DNA of 64,000 nucleotides. Source: Halomicrobium sp. LC1Hm. GTDB lineage: Archaea; Halobacteriota; Halobacteria; Halobacteriales; Haloarculaceae. Shown here piece by piece: positions 43,643-52,662 of this stretch. The translations under genes and the position numbers were made by a program. Within the stretch, counting starts at the first letter, position 1; the number at the start of each line of letters is the position of its first letter. The stretch is from positions 496,001 through 560,000 of the forward strand of contig NZ_CP044129.1 of assembly GCF_009617995.1 (NCBI RefSeq), read 5' to 3'. Under the pieces are notes generated by a model that saw only the letters and a program-made list of their open reading frames with translations, ran no database searches and was not told the DNA's origin.

Positions 43643-45352
43643 TCACAGCCAGTCGGCGAACGTGTCGTGTTCGCGGCTCAGCTCGTAGTAGTCGCGCTGG
43701 GCCTCGCAGATCGCGTCGGGCAGGTCGTGCTCCGAGAGGTACTCGCCGACCCGGTCGAGCTGCCACTGGCTCGGCGTGGTCCCGAGCGCCCGTCGTCGCT
43801 CGATCGGTGCCAGCATCTCGTCGATCTGGCTCTCGGGCACGTCCTGGCTCGCCAGCCCCCGCCGGGCGTACTCGAACACCTCGTCGTAGATCGCGTCGTG
43901 GTCGGTCGTGCGCTGGCCGTCGGCGGTCACCCAGGCGAGGTCGGCGTCCGGTCCCTCGCGGGCGGCGCTGTAGAAGCTCGCTTCTGCGTCCTGCCAGGGG
44001 AGTTCCGCGAGCGGATGGTCGGCGACGACCAGCCCGCGGAGCAGGCCGGCCGTCAGCACCTGGACGGCGATCGTGTCAGCGACCGTCGGCTGGGTGGGGA
44101 TCGGCCGGTACTCGATGCGCAGGGACCGCTCGTCACCGGCTCCGTCGACGGGATCGCCCCCGATCACGCAGCGCAGCCACCGCCAGTAGGTCCCCCGCTT
44201 GTGGTCGAACTCCCAGTAGGTGTCGTGGAGTCCGCTCCGAGTGCCGTCCTCGATCCACTCCCGGAGGAACGGGGCGAACAGGTCGTCCTCGACGACGCGG
44301 TCGACGACCTCGGTCGTCGTCTCGATGTCGCTGGGGACTCGCACCTTGGGGTTCTCGCTGGTGTTGACCGACTGCTCGAAGGCGGCGATCCGGAGCTCGT
44401 GGTGGGTGTCTTCCAGCAGCGCCCGTGGGTCCTCGACCGCGTCGTACATGTCCGCTGGCAGGAGCGGCGAGTTCGCCGTCAGCGCGACGATCGGTCCCAG
44501 CGTCCGGATCGCCGCGTTGTAGTAGGCCGGGAACGCGTCGCTGTCGGGGATCTGGAGGTGTGGCTGGATCGAGGCGGTCAGCGACTCGAAGAGGATCGTC
44601 GGGAACGAGTGACTCGCGCCGGGCACCGAGAAGTCGATCTCGCCCCTGGCGTGGCCCAGCGCCTCGTTGTCCAGCGCCACGTAGCGCGGGTCCTGTCGCA
44701 TGTTCTCGGCGAAGACGAAGCCGTCGCGTTCCTCGACGTCCGAGAGGTACGACACGCTCCCTTCCGCTGGCGGAATCGTCCACATCGCGTCCAGCACGAG
44801 TTCGCGGTTGGCCTCGCGGGCGGCGTCGCGGGCCTTCTTGATGCGCATCTCGATCGAGGTCGTCTGGACCGCCAGCCCGGTCGGACCGAGCACGTCGGGA
44901 TCGGTGTTGATCTCCGCGTTGTGGACGCCCAACTCCTTGGCCGCAGCGGTCCCGAAGATCGACTCCGGAAGCTCGGCGAGCCGACCTTCCCAGTCGTCAG
45001 GGTCCATGTAGGGCTCGTCGGCCCCGTCGTCCTCGTCGGATTCGAACGAATCGTCGGCAGCGTCCTCCGGCGGTTCGAGTGAACCCAGATCACCGCCGCT
45101 CCCACCGCTCAGGTCGGCGTCGAGTGCCGCCTCGTCGGGTTCGTCCTCGCCGTCGTCGTCCGTGGCGGGCTCCGGCTCGGCGTCGATCGCGTACACCTCG
45201 ACTTCGAGTCCGACCGCGAAGTCCTCGTTGTCGAACGCGCCCGCCTCGATCGCGTCGCGCAGTTGGTCGGCCTGCTCGGCGATCCGTTCACGAAACTCCG
45301 CGTCGCTCTCCCCCGACAGCGACCGTCTCACCAGGTCGACCACGTCGTCCAT
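43643..45352 (-). CDS. GCS2-superfamily carboxylate-amine ligase-like protein
   Basis: A 569-residue protein with motifs of the glutamate-cysteine ligase GCS2 group: VGLEVEVYAID near the start, HNAEINTDP and SIQPHLQIPD. ATP-dependent ligation of an amino acid carboxyl to an amine is expected. It is longer than usual (about 360-400) because of an acidic Gly/Ser-rich insert between residues about 60 and 120. Gamma-glutamylcysteine is the major thiol of haloarchaea, but other GCS2 roles are possible. The ATG at 45352 was chosen from four candidates. Confidence 0.75.
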   Translation of the reverse strand: MDDVVDLVRRSLSGESDAEFRERIAEQADQLRDAIEAGAFDNEDFAVGLEVEVYAIDAEPEPATDDDGEDEPDEAALDADLSGGSGGDLGSLEPPEDAADDSFESDEDDGADEPYMDPDDWEGRLAELPESIFGTAAAKELGVHNAEINTDPDVLGPTGLAVQTTSIEMRIKKARDAAREANRELVLDAMWTIPPAEGSVSYLSDVEERDGFVFAENMRQDPRYVALDNEALGHARGEIDFSVPGASHSFPTILFESLTASIQPHLQIPDSDAFPAYYNAAIRTLGPIVALTANSPLLPADMYDAVEDPRALLEDTHHELRIAAFEQSVNTSENPKVRVPSDIETTTEVVDRVVEDDLFAPFLREWIEDGTRSGLHDTYWEFDHKRGTYWRWLRCVIGGDPVDGAGDERSLRIEYRPIPTQPTVADTIAVQVLTAGLLRGLVVADHPLAELPWQDAEASFYSAAREGPDADLAWVTADGQRTTDHDAIYDEVFEYARRGLASQDVPESQIDEMLAPIERRRALGTTPSQWQLDRVGEYLSEHDLPDAICEAQRDYYELSREHDTFADWL

Positions 45353-45493
45353 GGCAGTGGTATGCGCGACCGGGGGAATTAGTGTTGTGCCTCGATCGGT
45401 CCAGTCAGAGTGCCGAGACATCGGCCTCGCGACGGCGAGCGACTCGCCGAACTCGCGTCTGCGCGATCCGTGCTCGCTCCGGCCGACCCCGCG

Positions 45494-46006
45494 CTACTCG
45501 AACAGCTCCTCGTGACGGGCCGCGAGGTTGGCGTAGTCGCCCGACGAGAAGGCTTCGAACACGGCCTCGGGGTCGATGGTCGTCTCGGACAGCGGCGTCA
45601 CGGAGGCGGGGCTCCCACGGACGAACGAGTCCGGAGGCACGTCGTATCCCGGCGGCACGACCGTCCCCATCGCGACGATGGAGCCGGAGCCGATCGTCGC
45701 CTCGCTGACCGTCGAGTTGAACCCGACGAGCGCGCCGTCCTCGACGGTCGCGTCGTTGAGCACGGCCCCGTGTCCGACCATCACGTTCTCGCCGACCGTC
45801 GAGGCGTGGAGCGTGGCGTTGTCGCCGATGGCGCTCTCTCGTCCCACCTCGACCGGCCCCACGTCTCCCCGGAGGACGACGCCGGGCCAGACGTTCGCGT
45901 TGGCCTCGATCCGCACGTCGCCGACGACGGTCGCGTCGCTGCTGACGTGTGCGTAGCCGTTGATCGTCGGCGTCTCCCCTTCGAACGAGTACTCGCGACT
46001 GTCCAT
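45494..46006 (-). CDS. gamma-carbonic-anhydrase-like left-handed beta-helix protein
   Basis: A 170-residue hexapeptide-repeat protein. Metal-site residues compare with gamma carbonic anhydrases as H67 (LHAS) and H79 (VGHGAVLN), but the third His of the family is Asn84. Without it, metal binding or carbonic anhydrase activity is doubtful. The C-terminal helix ends AARHEELFE. The ATG at 46006 follows a run of A (AAAAAGTG). Element A copy 5 lies about 100 bp upstream. Confidence 0.85.
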   Translation of the reverse strand: MDSREYSFEGETPTINGYAHVSSDATVVGDVRIEANANVWPGVVLRGDVGPVEVGRESAIGDNATLHASTVGENVMVGHGAVLNDATVEDGALVGFNSTVSEATIGSGSIVAMGTVVPPGYDVPPDSFVRGSPASVTPLSETTIDPEAVFEAFSSGDYANLAARHEELFE

Positions 46007-46110
46007 ACACAGTGTAGGGTGGCAGTCGGCAAAAAGTGTCGGTCGAACTATACGGCCGTCGACGACGGGTGAGACGCCCACCGACACGCGACGACGACGC
46101 TCCTCGCTCA

Positions 46111-46187
46111 CACTGCCGGCTGTCACTTCGTGACGAGCTTCGCCACCCGGGGTGGCGAAATCGTTCACAGATGTACGGCCGGTAGTA
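46111..46187. repeat. palindromic mini-element A, copy 5
   Basis: A 77-bp copy oriented as copy 3. Flanks are TCA (46108-46110) and TCA (46188-46190). The right triplet is the stop codon of the DUF7504-like gene on the minus strand. Confidence 0.88.
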
Positions 46188-46739
46188 TCAGTTCGCCCGG
46201 ACCGCGTCGTCGAAGACGGGCTTGAGCCGGTGGACGGTCTGGTCGTCCACGGCGTTGGGATCGAGGTGGAAGTGAGCGACGGCGTCGACGCTGCGGAGCT
46301 GTCCGGTGAACATGTGCAGGAACTTGAACGCCGCTTGCACGTCGGTAAACTGCAGCAGCTCGGTCAGCGAGTCGAAGCAGACCACGAGCTGGCAGTCCGT
46401 ATCCAGATCGTTCAGGTAGTTGTTCAGCTCCATCCCCAGCCCGGTGATGTCGTTGGGGTTGGCCGTGGTCACGGCGACGCTCGCGGGCAGCTCCTCGCTC
46501 CCGTCACCGGCCACGCTGGCCCGGTCGGCAACGTCGACGATTCCCAGCCGCGCCGGCAGTTCGTCGTGGCTCGACAGCCACGCCTCGACGCGTTCGGCCG
46601 CCGAGTCCGAGTAGGTGATCTGTAACACGTCCAGCGTCGCGGGCGGACCGACGTTCAGTAGCTGCGTACACTGCCGGTCTCTGGCCGCACTGAGCGACGG
46701 TGCCAGCGTGAGGACGTTCGTGCCCGGTGTGGCGGTCAT
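46188..46739 (-). CDS. DUF7504-like RecA-fold protein without Walker A
   Basis: A 183-residue protein related to the HTR-like/KaiC-like group: the strand QLVVCFDSLTELLQF and the helix LHMFTGQLRSVDAVAHFHLDP are recognisable. It has no P-loop lysine at all, and the N-terminal region LTLAPSLSAARDRQCTQLL replaces it, so it is probably a regulatory or scaffold protein. The ATG at 46739 was chosen over 46775. Its TGA stop is the target triplet of mini-element A copy 5. Confidence 0.75.
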   Translation of the reverse strand: MTATPGTNVLTLAPSLSAARDRQCTQLLNVGPPATLDVLQITYSDSAAERVEAWLSSHDELPARLGIVDVADRASVAGDGSEELPASVAVTTANPNDITGLGMELNNYLNDLDTDCQLVVCFDSLTELLQFTDVQAAFKFLHMFTGQLRSVDAVAHFHLDPNAVDDQTVHRLKPVFDDAVRAN

Positions 46740-46847
46740 CTGCCCCCTCCCGCGACGCCGATCCGGCGGTCCCACGTAGGTGTCTGGACTGGCATCAGCA
46801 CAACGTCGGCCCAGCGAGGCATATAGCTACGGGCTGGCACTCGGCCG

Positions 46848-48020
46848 TCAGTCCAAACGACGGCGGAGTCTGGTCCCCAGTGACGCGTTCCCGCCCTCGC
46901 GGACCCTGACAGTCCGGAACCCGACGACGCGACTCACCACGAGCGTCGTGACGCCCATCAGTACGGCGTTGACCGCGGCGAGTGCGAGCAGCGGGTGTCG
47001 CTCGTGGAGCGCGGCGACGACCGGGGCGGGCAGCACGTGGAGATAGCGATACTCCGTCACCGACAGGACGGTCTGCTCGCCCGGCTCGGGTGCGGTCGCC
47101 GACACCGACAGCGTCGCGGCCTGTCCGGGCCCTACGGTCAGTTGCTCGTCGAGGACGCTGGTGCCGGCACTCTCGCCCTCGAACACGAGCACGATCGGGA
47201 CCAGTCCGTAGTTGTCGACACCGATCTCCCAGGTCGCGTCGTCACCGGGGACGATGTCCGGGCTCTGGGCGACGGTGTCGCCGTCGACGACCAGCTCCTG
47301 CGTGCCGTTGCCCGCGAGCATGGCGGCGTTGGCCGGGACCAGCACTGCGAGCACCAGCAGTATCGTCGCGGTCCGTGCGTTCAGCAGTCCGGGCCGGTCG
47401 CGCGACCGCTCGGTGCTGCGCTTGCGGTCGTCGTCCACCACGAGCGTGAGGGCGAACAGCACGAACCCCACCGCAAAGAGGACGACGCCCGAACCCTGCC
47501 GGTCCAGCGAGTCGCCGAATCCGACGAGCTGTGCGAAACTGGACTGTAGCGCGAGGACGCCCTCCTGGACCGCACCGACCCCCACGCCGAGCGCCGGGAT
47601 GACGACGACCGTGCCGTCGATCTGGAGCGCGTGGGCGACGATCTGGTCGTCGGTCACCGGCGGTTCGGGACCGTCCTGGTCGGTAAAGGGGTTGGCGTCG
47701 CCCTTCGTGATGTATCCTTCGTCGGTCTCGCCGACGACGCGGTGGGTGGTCAGTCCACCGCCCTGGAGTTCTCGGGCCTCGTAGACGACGACGTCGCCTT
47801 CGTCGACGCTGCCGGCGAGCACGGACGGCACCGCGACGAAGCCGTCGCCGGTGTCGATCGTCGGCTCCATGCTCCCGGTCTCGACGTACGAAAACAGGAT
47901 CGGCTGGCCGAGGATCGCCCCGAGCACCAGTGCCGCGACGGCGACGATCGCGGCCACTTCGAGCGCGGTCCCGACGGTCGCGCGAACTGACACGGGGCGA
48001 CGTAGACGCCCGAGCGACAA
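46848..48020 (-). CDS. Sec11/SipW-like signal peptidase with extra C-terminal domain
   Basis: A 390-residue S26 signal peptidase. The catalytic Ser50 is in YVETGSMEPTI and the general base His93 in TTHRVV; Asp108 in KGDAN is also conserved. The first helix spans about 20-40. Beyond the core (about 160 residues) an additional membrane helix and a beta-domain with another helix follow, unlike housekeeping peptidases. Its position in a cluster of exported DUF1102 proteins suggests that it processes them, as SipW does in Bacillus biofilm matrix secretion. That link is inference. Confidence 0.85.
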   Translation of the reverse strand: MSLGRLRRPVSVRATVGTALEVAAIVAVAALVLGAILGQPILFSYVETGSMEPTIDTGDGFVAVPSVLAGSVDEGDVVVYEARELQGGGLTTHRVVGETDEGYITKGDANPFTDQDGPEPPVTDDQIVAHALQIDGTVVVIPALGVGVGAVQEGVLALQSSFAQLVGFGDSLDRQGSGVVLFAVGFVLFALTLVVDDDRKRSTERSRDRPGLLNARTATILLVLAVLVPANAAMLAGNGTQELVVDGDTVAQSPDIVPGDDATWEIGVDNYGLVPIVLVFEGESAGTSVLDEQLTVGPGQAATLSVSATAPEPGEQTVLSVTEYRYLHVLPAPVVAALHERHPLLALAAVNAVLMGVTTLVVSRVVGFRTVRVREGGNASLGTRLRRRLD

Positions 48021-48035
48021 AAGCGTTCTCGGCCG

Positions 48036-48965
48036 TCAGATCGGTGTTTCCTCGCCCGGCAACTGGGCCCCGACCTCGACGGTCGTGTACGTCGCGATGA
48101 ATCCCAGCGCGTACCCCAGCAGGTGAACGTAGACGTTGACTACGGTCGCCCCCGTCGCCGCCGTCGGCGGGAAGGCGACGAAGAAAAACGAGACGAAGAC
48201 GACGCCGGAAAAGCCCAGTAGCTCGGCGTTGCCCGGCCGGTAGGAGATCCCCCGGAGCTTCCGGACGACATCAGTCACACGATCCGGGGCCGAGAGCCAG
48301 TACAGCAGCGCCGCCAGGATCGCGGTCACGATTAGTCCGGCAGTGCCCAGCCACACCGTCGCCCGATCTTGCTGGACCGACTGGACGCTCAGCCCCGCGA
48401 CGAGTGCGATTCCCAGGAAGAACAGGGTCGGCGCGATCGTCTCACTGGGCCCCACGTCGGCGTGGGCTTCGAGGTAGTCTGCCAGTGCCAGCGGGAGGTA
48501 GCCGACGAAGGCCATCGTCACTCCCGAGAAGCCGGTGCCGGCGGCCGGGCGAACGACCGCCAGATTGAGGTACGACAGCAAGACCGGGAACACCAGGACG
48601 AACGTGAAGAAGGCCGCGAAAAAGCGGCTCCGACGCCCGCTCGCGACGCTGAGCAGGTACGCCACCGGGACGACGAGGAAGTATCCCACGACGTTGACCG
48701 CGAGGTGGGACGCACTGAGGTGGACGAACGGCGCGGTCGCCGCCGTCAGCAACGTCGGGTCCGTGTACTCGAAGACCAGCGACTGCCGCGTCGACAGCGG
48801 CAGGAGAAAGACCAGCCCCAGCAGTATCGGAACCGAAAACAGAACCGCGATGTCGGTCGGGTGGAGGCCACTCCAGCGTGGCGTGACCCGATCAGACCTC
48901 TCGACGGGACTCCGATTGCGCATGACTCGCTCGATCGGAGATGCGCCCGTCTCACGCTTGAGCAT
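48036..48965 (-). CDS. rhomboid family intramembrane serine protease
   Basis: A 309-residue protein with six to seven hydrophobic helices. The catalytic Ser147 is in GTGFSGVTMAF and the catalytic His281 in VYVHLLGYALGF. The conserved SHLAVNVVGYF (loop-helix) precedes the active Ser. It cleaves membrane proteins within a helix. The N-terminal 35 residues are polar, so a start at 48926 is also possible. It lies 14 bp downstream of the CARDB/DUF1102 gene and 15 bp upstream of the signal peptidase, so it is in the operon. It may release surface proteins. Confidence 0.85.
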   Translation of the reverse strand: MLKRETGASPIERVMRNRSPVERSDRVTPRWSGLHPTDIAVLFSVPILLGLVFLLPLSTRQSLVFEYTDPTLLTAATAPFVHLSASHLAVNVVGYFLVVPVAYLLSVASGRRSRFFAAFFTFVLVFPVLLSYLNLAVVRPAAGTGFSGVTMAFVGYLPLALADYLEAHADVGPSETIAPTLFFLGIALVAGLSVQSVQQDRATVWLGTAGLIVTAILAALLYWLSAPDRVTDVVRKLRGISYRPGNAELLGFSGVVFVSFFFVAFPPTAATGATVVNVYVHLLGYALGFIATYTTVEVGAQLPGEETPI

Positions 48966-48978
48966 TCTCACCGAAATA

Positions 48979-50559
48979 TCAGCGCTGAAAATCGGACTCG
49001 GTCCCAGAGTCGGCCGTCTCGACGCGGAGGGTCGCGATCGCCTCGACGGCGTCGGCTTCGAGCACCAGCCGGACGGCGAGGGAACCATCGGCCGGAATCG
49101 CGTTGGGCGACGTATCGTCGTCGGGGAACTCGGTCACGTCGTTGCCGTCGGCGCTCTGGACGATCACACCGTCCGTGACCGGCGCTCCCTCCTCGTCGAC
49201 GGCGACGACTCGCACGTTCGCGGCGCTGGCTGCGGTGTTTCTGATCGTAAACGCCGGATCGAGCGTCACGGTCTCGCCGTCGGGCACGTCGTAGCCGAGG
49301 ATCGTGCGCTCGTCGTCGGTCTCGCTGACCGTGGCGGACCCGTCGCCGACGAGCTCCAGCGTCGGCGGGCTCTCGTCGGCGAGGACGACGACGAAGTCGG
49401 CGTCGTCGGACCGCCACAGGACGAACAGCACCAGGCCGGCGGCGAACAGGACCAGCCCGCCGAGCAGCGCCGGGGCGAAGCCACCGATCTCCAGTGGCGA
49501 CTGGCTCTGCTCGCCGACCGCGACGGTTATCGACTCGTTCTGGCCCTGAATCTCGTAGGACCCCGGCGCGTCGAAGGTGGTCGTGCCGCTGACGGTCGCC
49601 CGTTCGCCCGGTTCGAGCGTCACCGTCTCGGACGCGATCACGCCGCCACCGCCGCGGATCTCGACCGTCCTCGTCGCGGTGTCGGTCCCGCGGTTCTCGA
49701 CGGTCGCCGTCACTGTGACCGTCTCGCCGACGGTCGGCGACTCGGGGTCGGTCGTCAGTCCGACCACTTCGATCCCCGCCGTCGACGCGTCTGTCGACTG
49801 GCCGCCGCCACCGACCTCGGTCTGGGTCGGTGTGGGCGTCGAGGTTCCGGGAGTGGCGGTGCCGTCGCCCGTCGACGCCGTCGGCGTCGCGGTGTCGCCC
49901 GTCGTGCCGCCGCCGGTCGAGCCACCCGTCGAGCCGCCGCCCGTGCCGCCGCCTGTGCCGCTGCCCGCGGTGTCGGTCGCGTTGTCGCCAGGGGTCTCGG
50001 TGGGTGTCGGAGTATCCGTCGGCGTCTCGGTCGCGGCTGGCGGTCCGCCGGTGTCGCCACCACCCGTTCCACCGCCGGTGTCGCCGCCGCCCGTTCCGCC
50101 CTCGCTGGTCTCGTCGGGGATCGCTCCGCGGAGCGTGATCGACTCCATGACGATGCCGGGGGTCCCACTCTCGACGGCGAACCCGATGCGTACGGACTCG
50201 CCGTCGGTGAGCGTCACCGGATCGGTCTCGTCTTCGACGGACGCGCCGGTGTCCATCCGGTAGAAGTCGACGGCAGAACGGTCGTCTTCGATCCAGACGC
50301 TGGCCTCCGCCAGATCGGTGCCGAGGACGAACACGTCGTCGACGACAGTTCGCGAGTCCGGATTCAGGTTCGATATCTCGACGCGAAGCTGCCCGTCCGG
50401 TCCGATCTCGGCGTACTGCTCTCCGTTGGCCGTGTCGGCGGGATCGAGGTAGACGCCACGGACGGCCTCGTCGCCGGTCGTGAACGCACCAGTGGTCGTG
50501 GCGATGGCGAAAGCACCGACTACCAGGAGTGCGAGGAACAGCGACCGGTGAGTGTCCAT
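48979..50559 (-). CDS. exported CARDB/DUF1102-like protein with membrane anchor
   Basis: A 526-residue exported protein with a Sec-like signal (LFLALLVVGAFAIATTTGAFT) and a DUF1102-like beta domain (to about 150). A Gly/Thr/Ser-rich linker with GGGTGGG repeats follows (about 155-260). Then comes a CARDB-like domain (about 265-350), a transmembrane helix (about 373-395) and a second beta domain outside or inside. It is the largest protein of the surface locus and may scaffold the other components. Function unknown. Confidence 0.8.
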   Translation of the reverse strand: MDTHRSLFLALLVVGAFAIATTTGAFTTGDEAVRGVYLDPADTANGEQYAEIGPDGQLRVEISNLNPDSRTVVDDVFVLGTDLAEASVWIEDDRSAVDFYRMDTGASVEDETDPVTLTDGESVRIGFAVESGTPGIVMESITLRGAIPDETSEGGTGGGDTGGGTGGGDTGGPPAATETPTDTPTPTETPGDNATDTAGSGTGGGTGGGSTGGSTGGGTTGDTATPTASTGDGTATPGTSTPTPTQTEVGGGGQSTDASTAGIEVVGLTTDPESPTVGETVTVTATVENRGTDTATRTVEIRGGGGVIASETVTLEPGERATVSGTTTFDAPGSYEIQGQNESITVAVGEQSQSPLEIGGFAPALLGGLVLFAAGLVLFVLWRSDDADFVVVLADESPPTLELVGDGSATVSETDDERTILGYDVPDGETVTLDPAFTIRNTAASAANVRVVAVDEEGAPVTDGVIVQSADGNDVTEFPDDDTSPNAIPADGSLAVRLVLEADAVEAIATLRVETADSGTESDFQR

Positions 50560-50646
50560 CTCGTTACCTTACCATTCGTCGTGCTCGTTTTGCCGCCGGC
50601 TGGGCAGTCGCCACGTTCCTGTCGCCTGTCTGTCAGGGGGCCGACC

Positions 50647-51216
50647 TTAGTTCTCGTTCGCGACGATCACGAGCGATCCGTTTCCGTCGGTGTCGGGGGA
50701 GTCCGGCACTTCTTTGCCGGCCTCGACCGTCGCTTTGAGGTCGAGCGAGTCTCCGCTGCTGCCCGAAGAGCCGCCTGTCAGTGGGTTCTGTGCGCTATCG
50801 AGTTCGAAAGTCACGATCGCATCGAGATCGCCGACGGTACCGATGCCGATCGTCGCGCTGTCACTGGGAGTACTGCCCGAGGGCCCGTTCAGCTGGATGT
50901 CCACGTCGGTCGTGGAGTTGTTCGTGATCGTGACGACGGAGTCGATGATCGTCGTCGCGTCGTCGTTCAGCCCCTCTGCACTGCCACCAGTATTCGTACC
51001 GAGTGCTTCACCGATGTTGATGGTCAGCGTGTCGGTGTTGTCGTTCGTGACGTAGGTGCCGTCCCCTTCGAGACCGATCAGACCGTTCGCGTCACCGACG
51101 GTGGTGACTTCGACCGTTCGGTCCGCCTGGACCTGTGTCAGGGCTCCGCTGCCCAGGACTGCGCCGCTGCCAACTGCTGCTGTGCCAATGCCGATGAGTA
51201 GGTTCCGTCGATTCAT
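50647..51216 (-). CDS. DUF1102 family exported protein, Tat signal
   Basis: A 189-residue protein with a twin-arginine signal (MNRRNLLIGIGTAAVGSG). The mature part is a DUF1102 beta-rich domain with VVTITNNSTTDVDIQLNG and FELDSAQNPLTGGSSGSSGDS. Like its relatives it has no cysteines and a Ser/Gly linker, typical of subunits of extracellular fibres. It is the second DUF1102-like gene here. It is preceded by an A/T-rich promoter (AAATAACTTG) and diverges from DUF5305. Confidence 0.8.
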   Translation of the reverse strand: MNRRNLLIGIGTAAVGSGAVLGSGALTQVQADRTVEVTTVGDANGLIGLEGDGTYVTNDNTDTLTINIGEALGTNTGGSAEGLNDDATTIIDSVVTITNNSTTDVDIQLNGPSGSTPSDSATIGIGTVGDLDAIVTFELDSAQNPLTGGSSGSSGDSLDLKATVEAGKEVPDSPDTDGNGSLVIVANEN

Positions 51217-51474
51217 GATTCACTCGACCACCCACCAAGGTGGTTACCATAACATGTTTGCCCACTCATAAATAACTTGTGCGTCTATCGCGTCTCAAAA
51301 CGGAGATATCGGACGATTCATACGGTCTATTGCGTGTTTGTCGTTGTCACACCCTCGGTACGACGACGTCGGATCACTGTTGGCGATGTGATATGGTAGC
51401 CGACCGGGTGGCCCCGAATACGATCGTCGTTCCGACCGTCACGTCTTTGGTAGTGGCCCAGACAGTAGCGTGCA

Positions 51475-52641
51475 ATGGGAACGGGCGACGATTCGGCGTG
51501 GGTACTGCGTTCGCGTCACCTGCTCGCACAGCACCTCGCGGTCGCGGTGGTCGTCTGCCTGGTGCTGGCCGGGGCCGGTGGGTTCGTCGCCTACGCCGAG
51601 TACAGCGCGCCCGACACGACGACCGAGCAACGCGTCACTGCCTCGTGGACGACCGACAGCTCGTTCGCCCACCAGGCCACCGTCGAGCGCTCGACACGGG
51701 CCTTCGAGGCGGGCACGATCCTCCGGAACCGATCGGCGTACCTGTTCCGCGTGACGCCGGCACTGGCCGGCGAGCACCGCTTCCGACACGAGGGCGCTCC
51801 CGAGGCGGCGACCGTCGCGACGGACGTGCGACTGGTCAAACGCTCGATCGGCGGGACCGGTGACGACCGAACCGAGTTCTGGCGCGTCACCGACTCGCTG
51901 GCCTCGGAGGAGACGACGGTCGCACCCGGCGAGAGCGCACGCACGAGCTTTCGAGTGAACGTCTCCCAGCAGCGCAACGAGACCAGACAGATCGAGCGCG
52001 AACTCGGCGGGACGCCGGGGCGCATCGAGCTGTTCGTCCGCGTCACGACGCGGGTGACGACCACCGTCGACGGGGAGCAACTGGAACGGAGCCGGACCGA
52101 GCGACTGACGATCCGGCCCGGTACCGCCACGTACGCGGTCGCGGCGAACACGACCGGACGACAGGCGGAACCGGTTCGGACCGAGACTGTCTCCGTCCCC
52201 GTCGAGAAGAACACCGCCCGGATCTACGGCGGCGCGGCCTTCGCGGCCTTCTCGCTACTCGCCGCGGCGGGACTGGTCTTCGCCGACCGTCGCGATCAGC
52301 TGGCCGTCCCACCCGAAACGGTAGCCGCCTTGCAGACCGAACGGACGCGCGACCGCTTCGACGAGTGGATCTCGGTCGGGCGCGTCCCCGAACCGGACGA
52401 CGACGAGCGCGTCGTCACCGTCGACTCGCTGGCGGATCTGGTCGACGTGGCGATCGACAGCGATCGTCGCGTGATCGAGGACGGCGACGACGGTCGGTTC
52501 GTGGTGCTCGTCGATCGGGTGCGGTACTGCTACGAGCCCCGAGCCCCGACGATCGACTCGACGGATTCGGTGGGCGACGGCTCGAACGGGGCGACCGACG
52601 CCGTCGGCGGAGACGACCCGACAGGAGACGACGACAGCTGA
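51475..52641 (+). CDS. DUF5305 membrane protein
   Basis: A 388-residue protein with an N-terminal signal anchor (LAVAVVVCLVLAGAGGFVAYA) and an external domain (about 40-240). A second transmembrane helix (AAFAAFSLLAAAGLVFA) precedes a cytoplasmic domain rich in Asp/Arg. Members of this family occur in haloarchaeal clusters with signal peptidases and DUF1102 proteins, as here. It is the only plus-strand gene of the locus. Function unknown; it could be a membrane assembly factor. Confidence 0.8.
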   Translation: MGTGDDSAWVLRSRHLLAQHLAVAVVVCLVLAGAGGFVAYAEYSAPDTTTEQRVTASWTTDSSFAHQATVERSTRAFEAGTILRNRSAYLFRVTPALAGEHRFRHEGAPEAATVATDVRLVKRSIGGTGDDRTEFWRVTDSLASEETTVAPGESARTSFRVNVSQQRNETRQIERELGGTPGRIELFVRVTTRVTTTVDGEQLERSRTERLTIRPGTATYAVAANTTGRQAEPVRTETVSVPVEKNTARIYGGAAFAAFSLLAAAGLVFADRRDQLAVPPETVAALQTERTRDRFDEWISVGRVPEPDDDERVVTVDSLADLVDVAIDSDRRVIEDGDDGRFVVLVDRVRYCYEPRAPTIDSTDSVGDGSNGATDAVGGDDPTGDDDS

Positions 52642-52662
52642 GCCGCCACGCCGTCTCCGGTG

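Noticed and set aside
43628-45082. Open frame of 484 codons on the plus strand
   Set aside because: It is antisense to the GCS2-type ligase and shows no domain motif.
48535-51201. Open frame of 888 codons on the plus strand
   Set aside because: It runs antisense through the rhomboid, CARDB/DUF1102 and DUF1102 genes; composition is Arg/Gly/Val-rich as expected for a GC-rich shadow frame.
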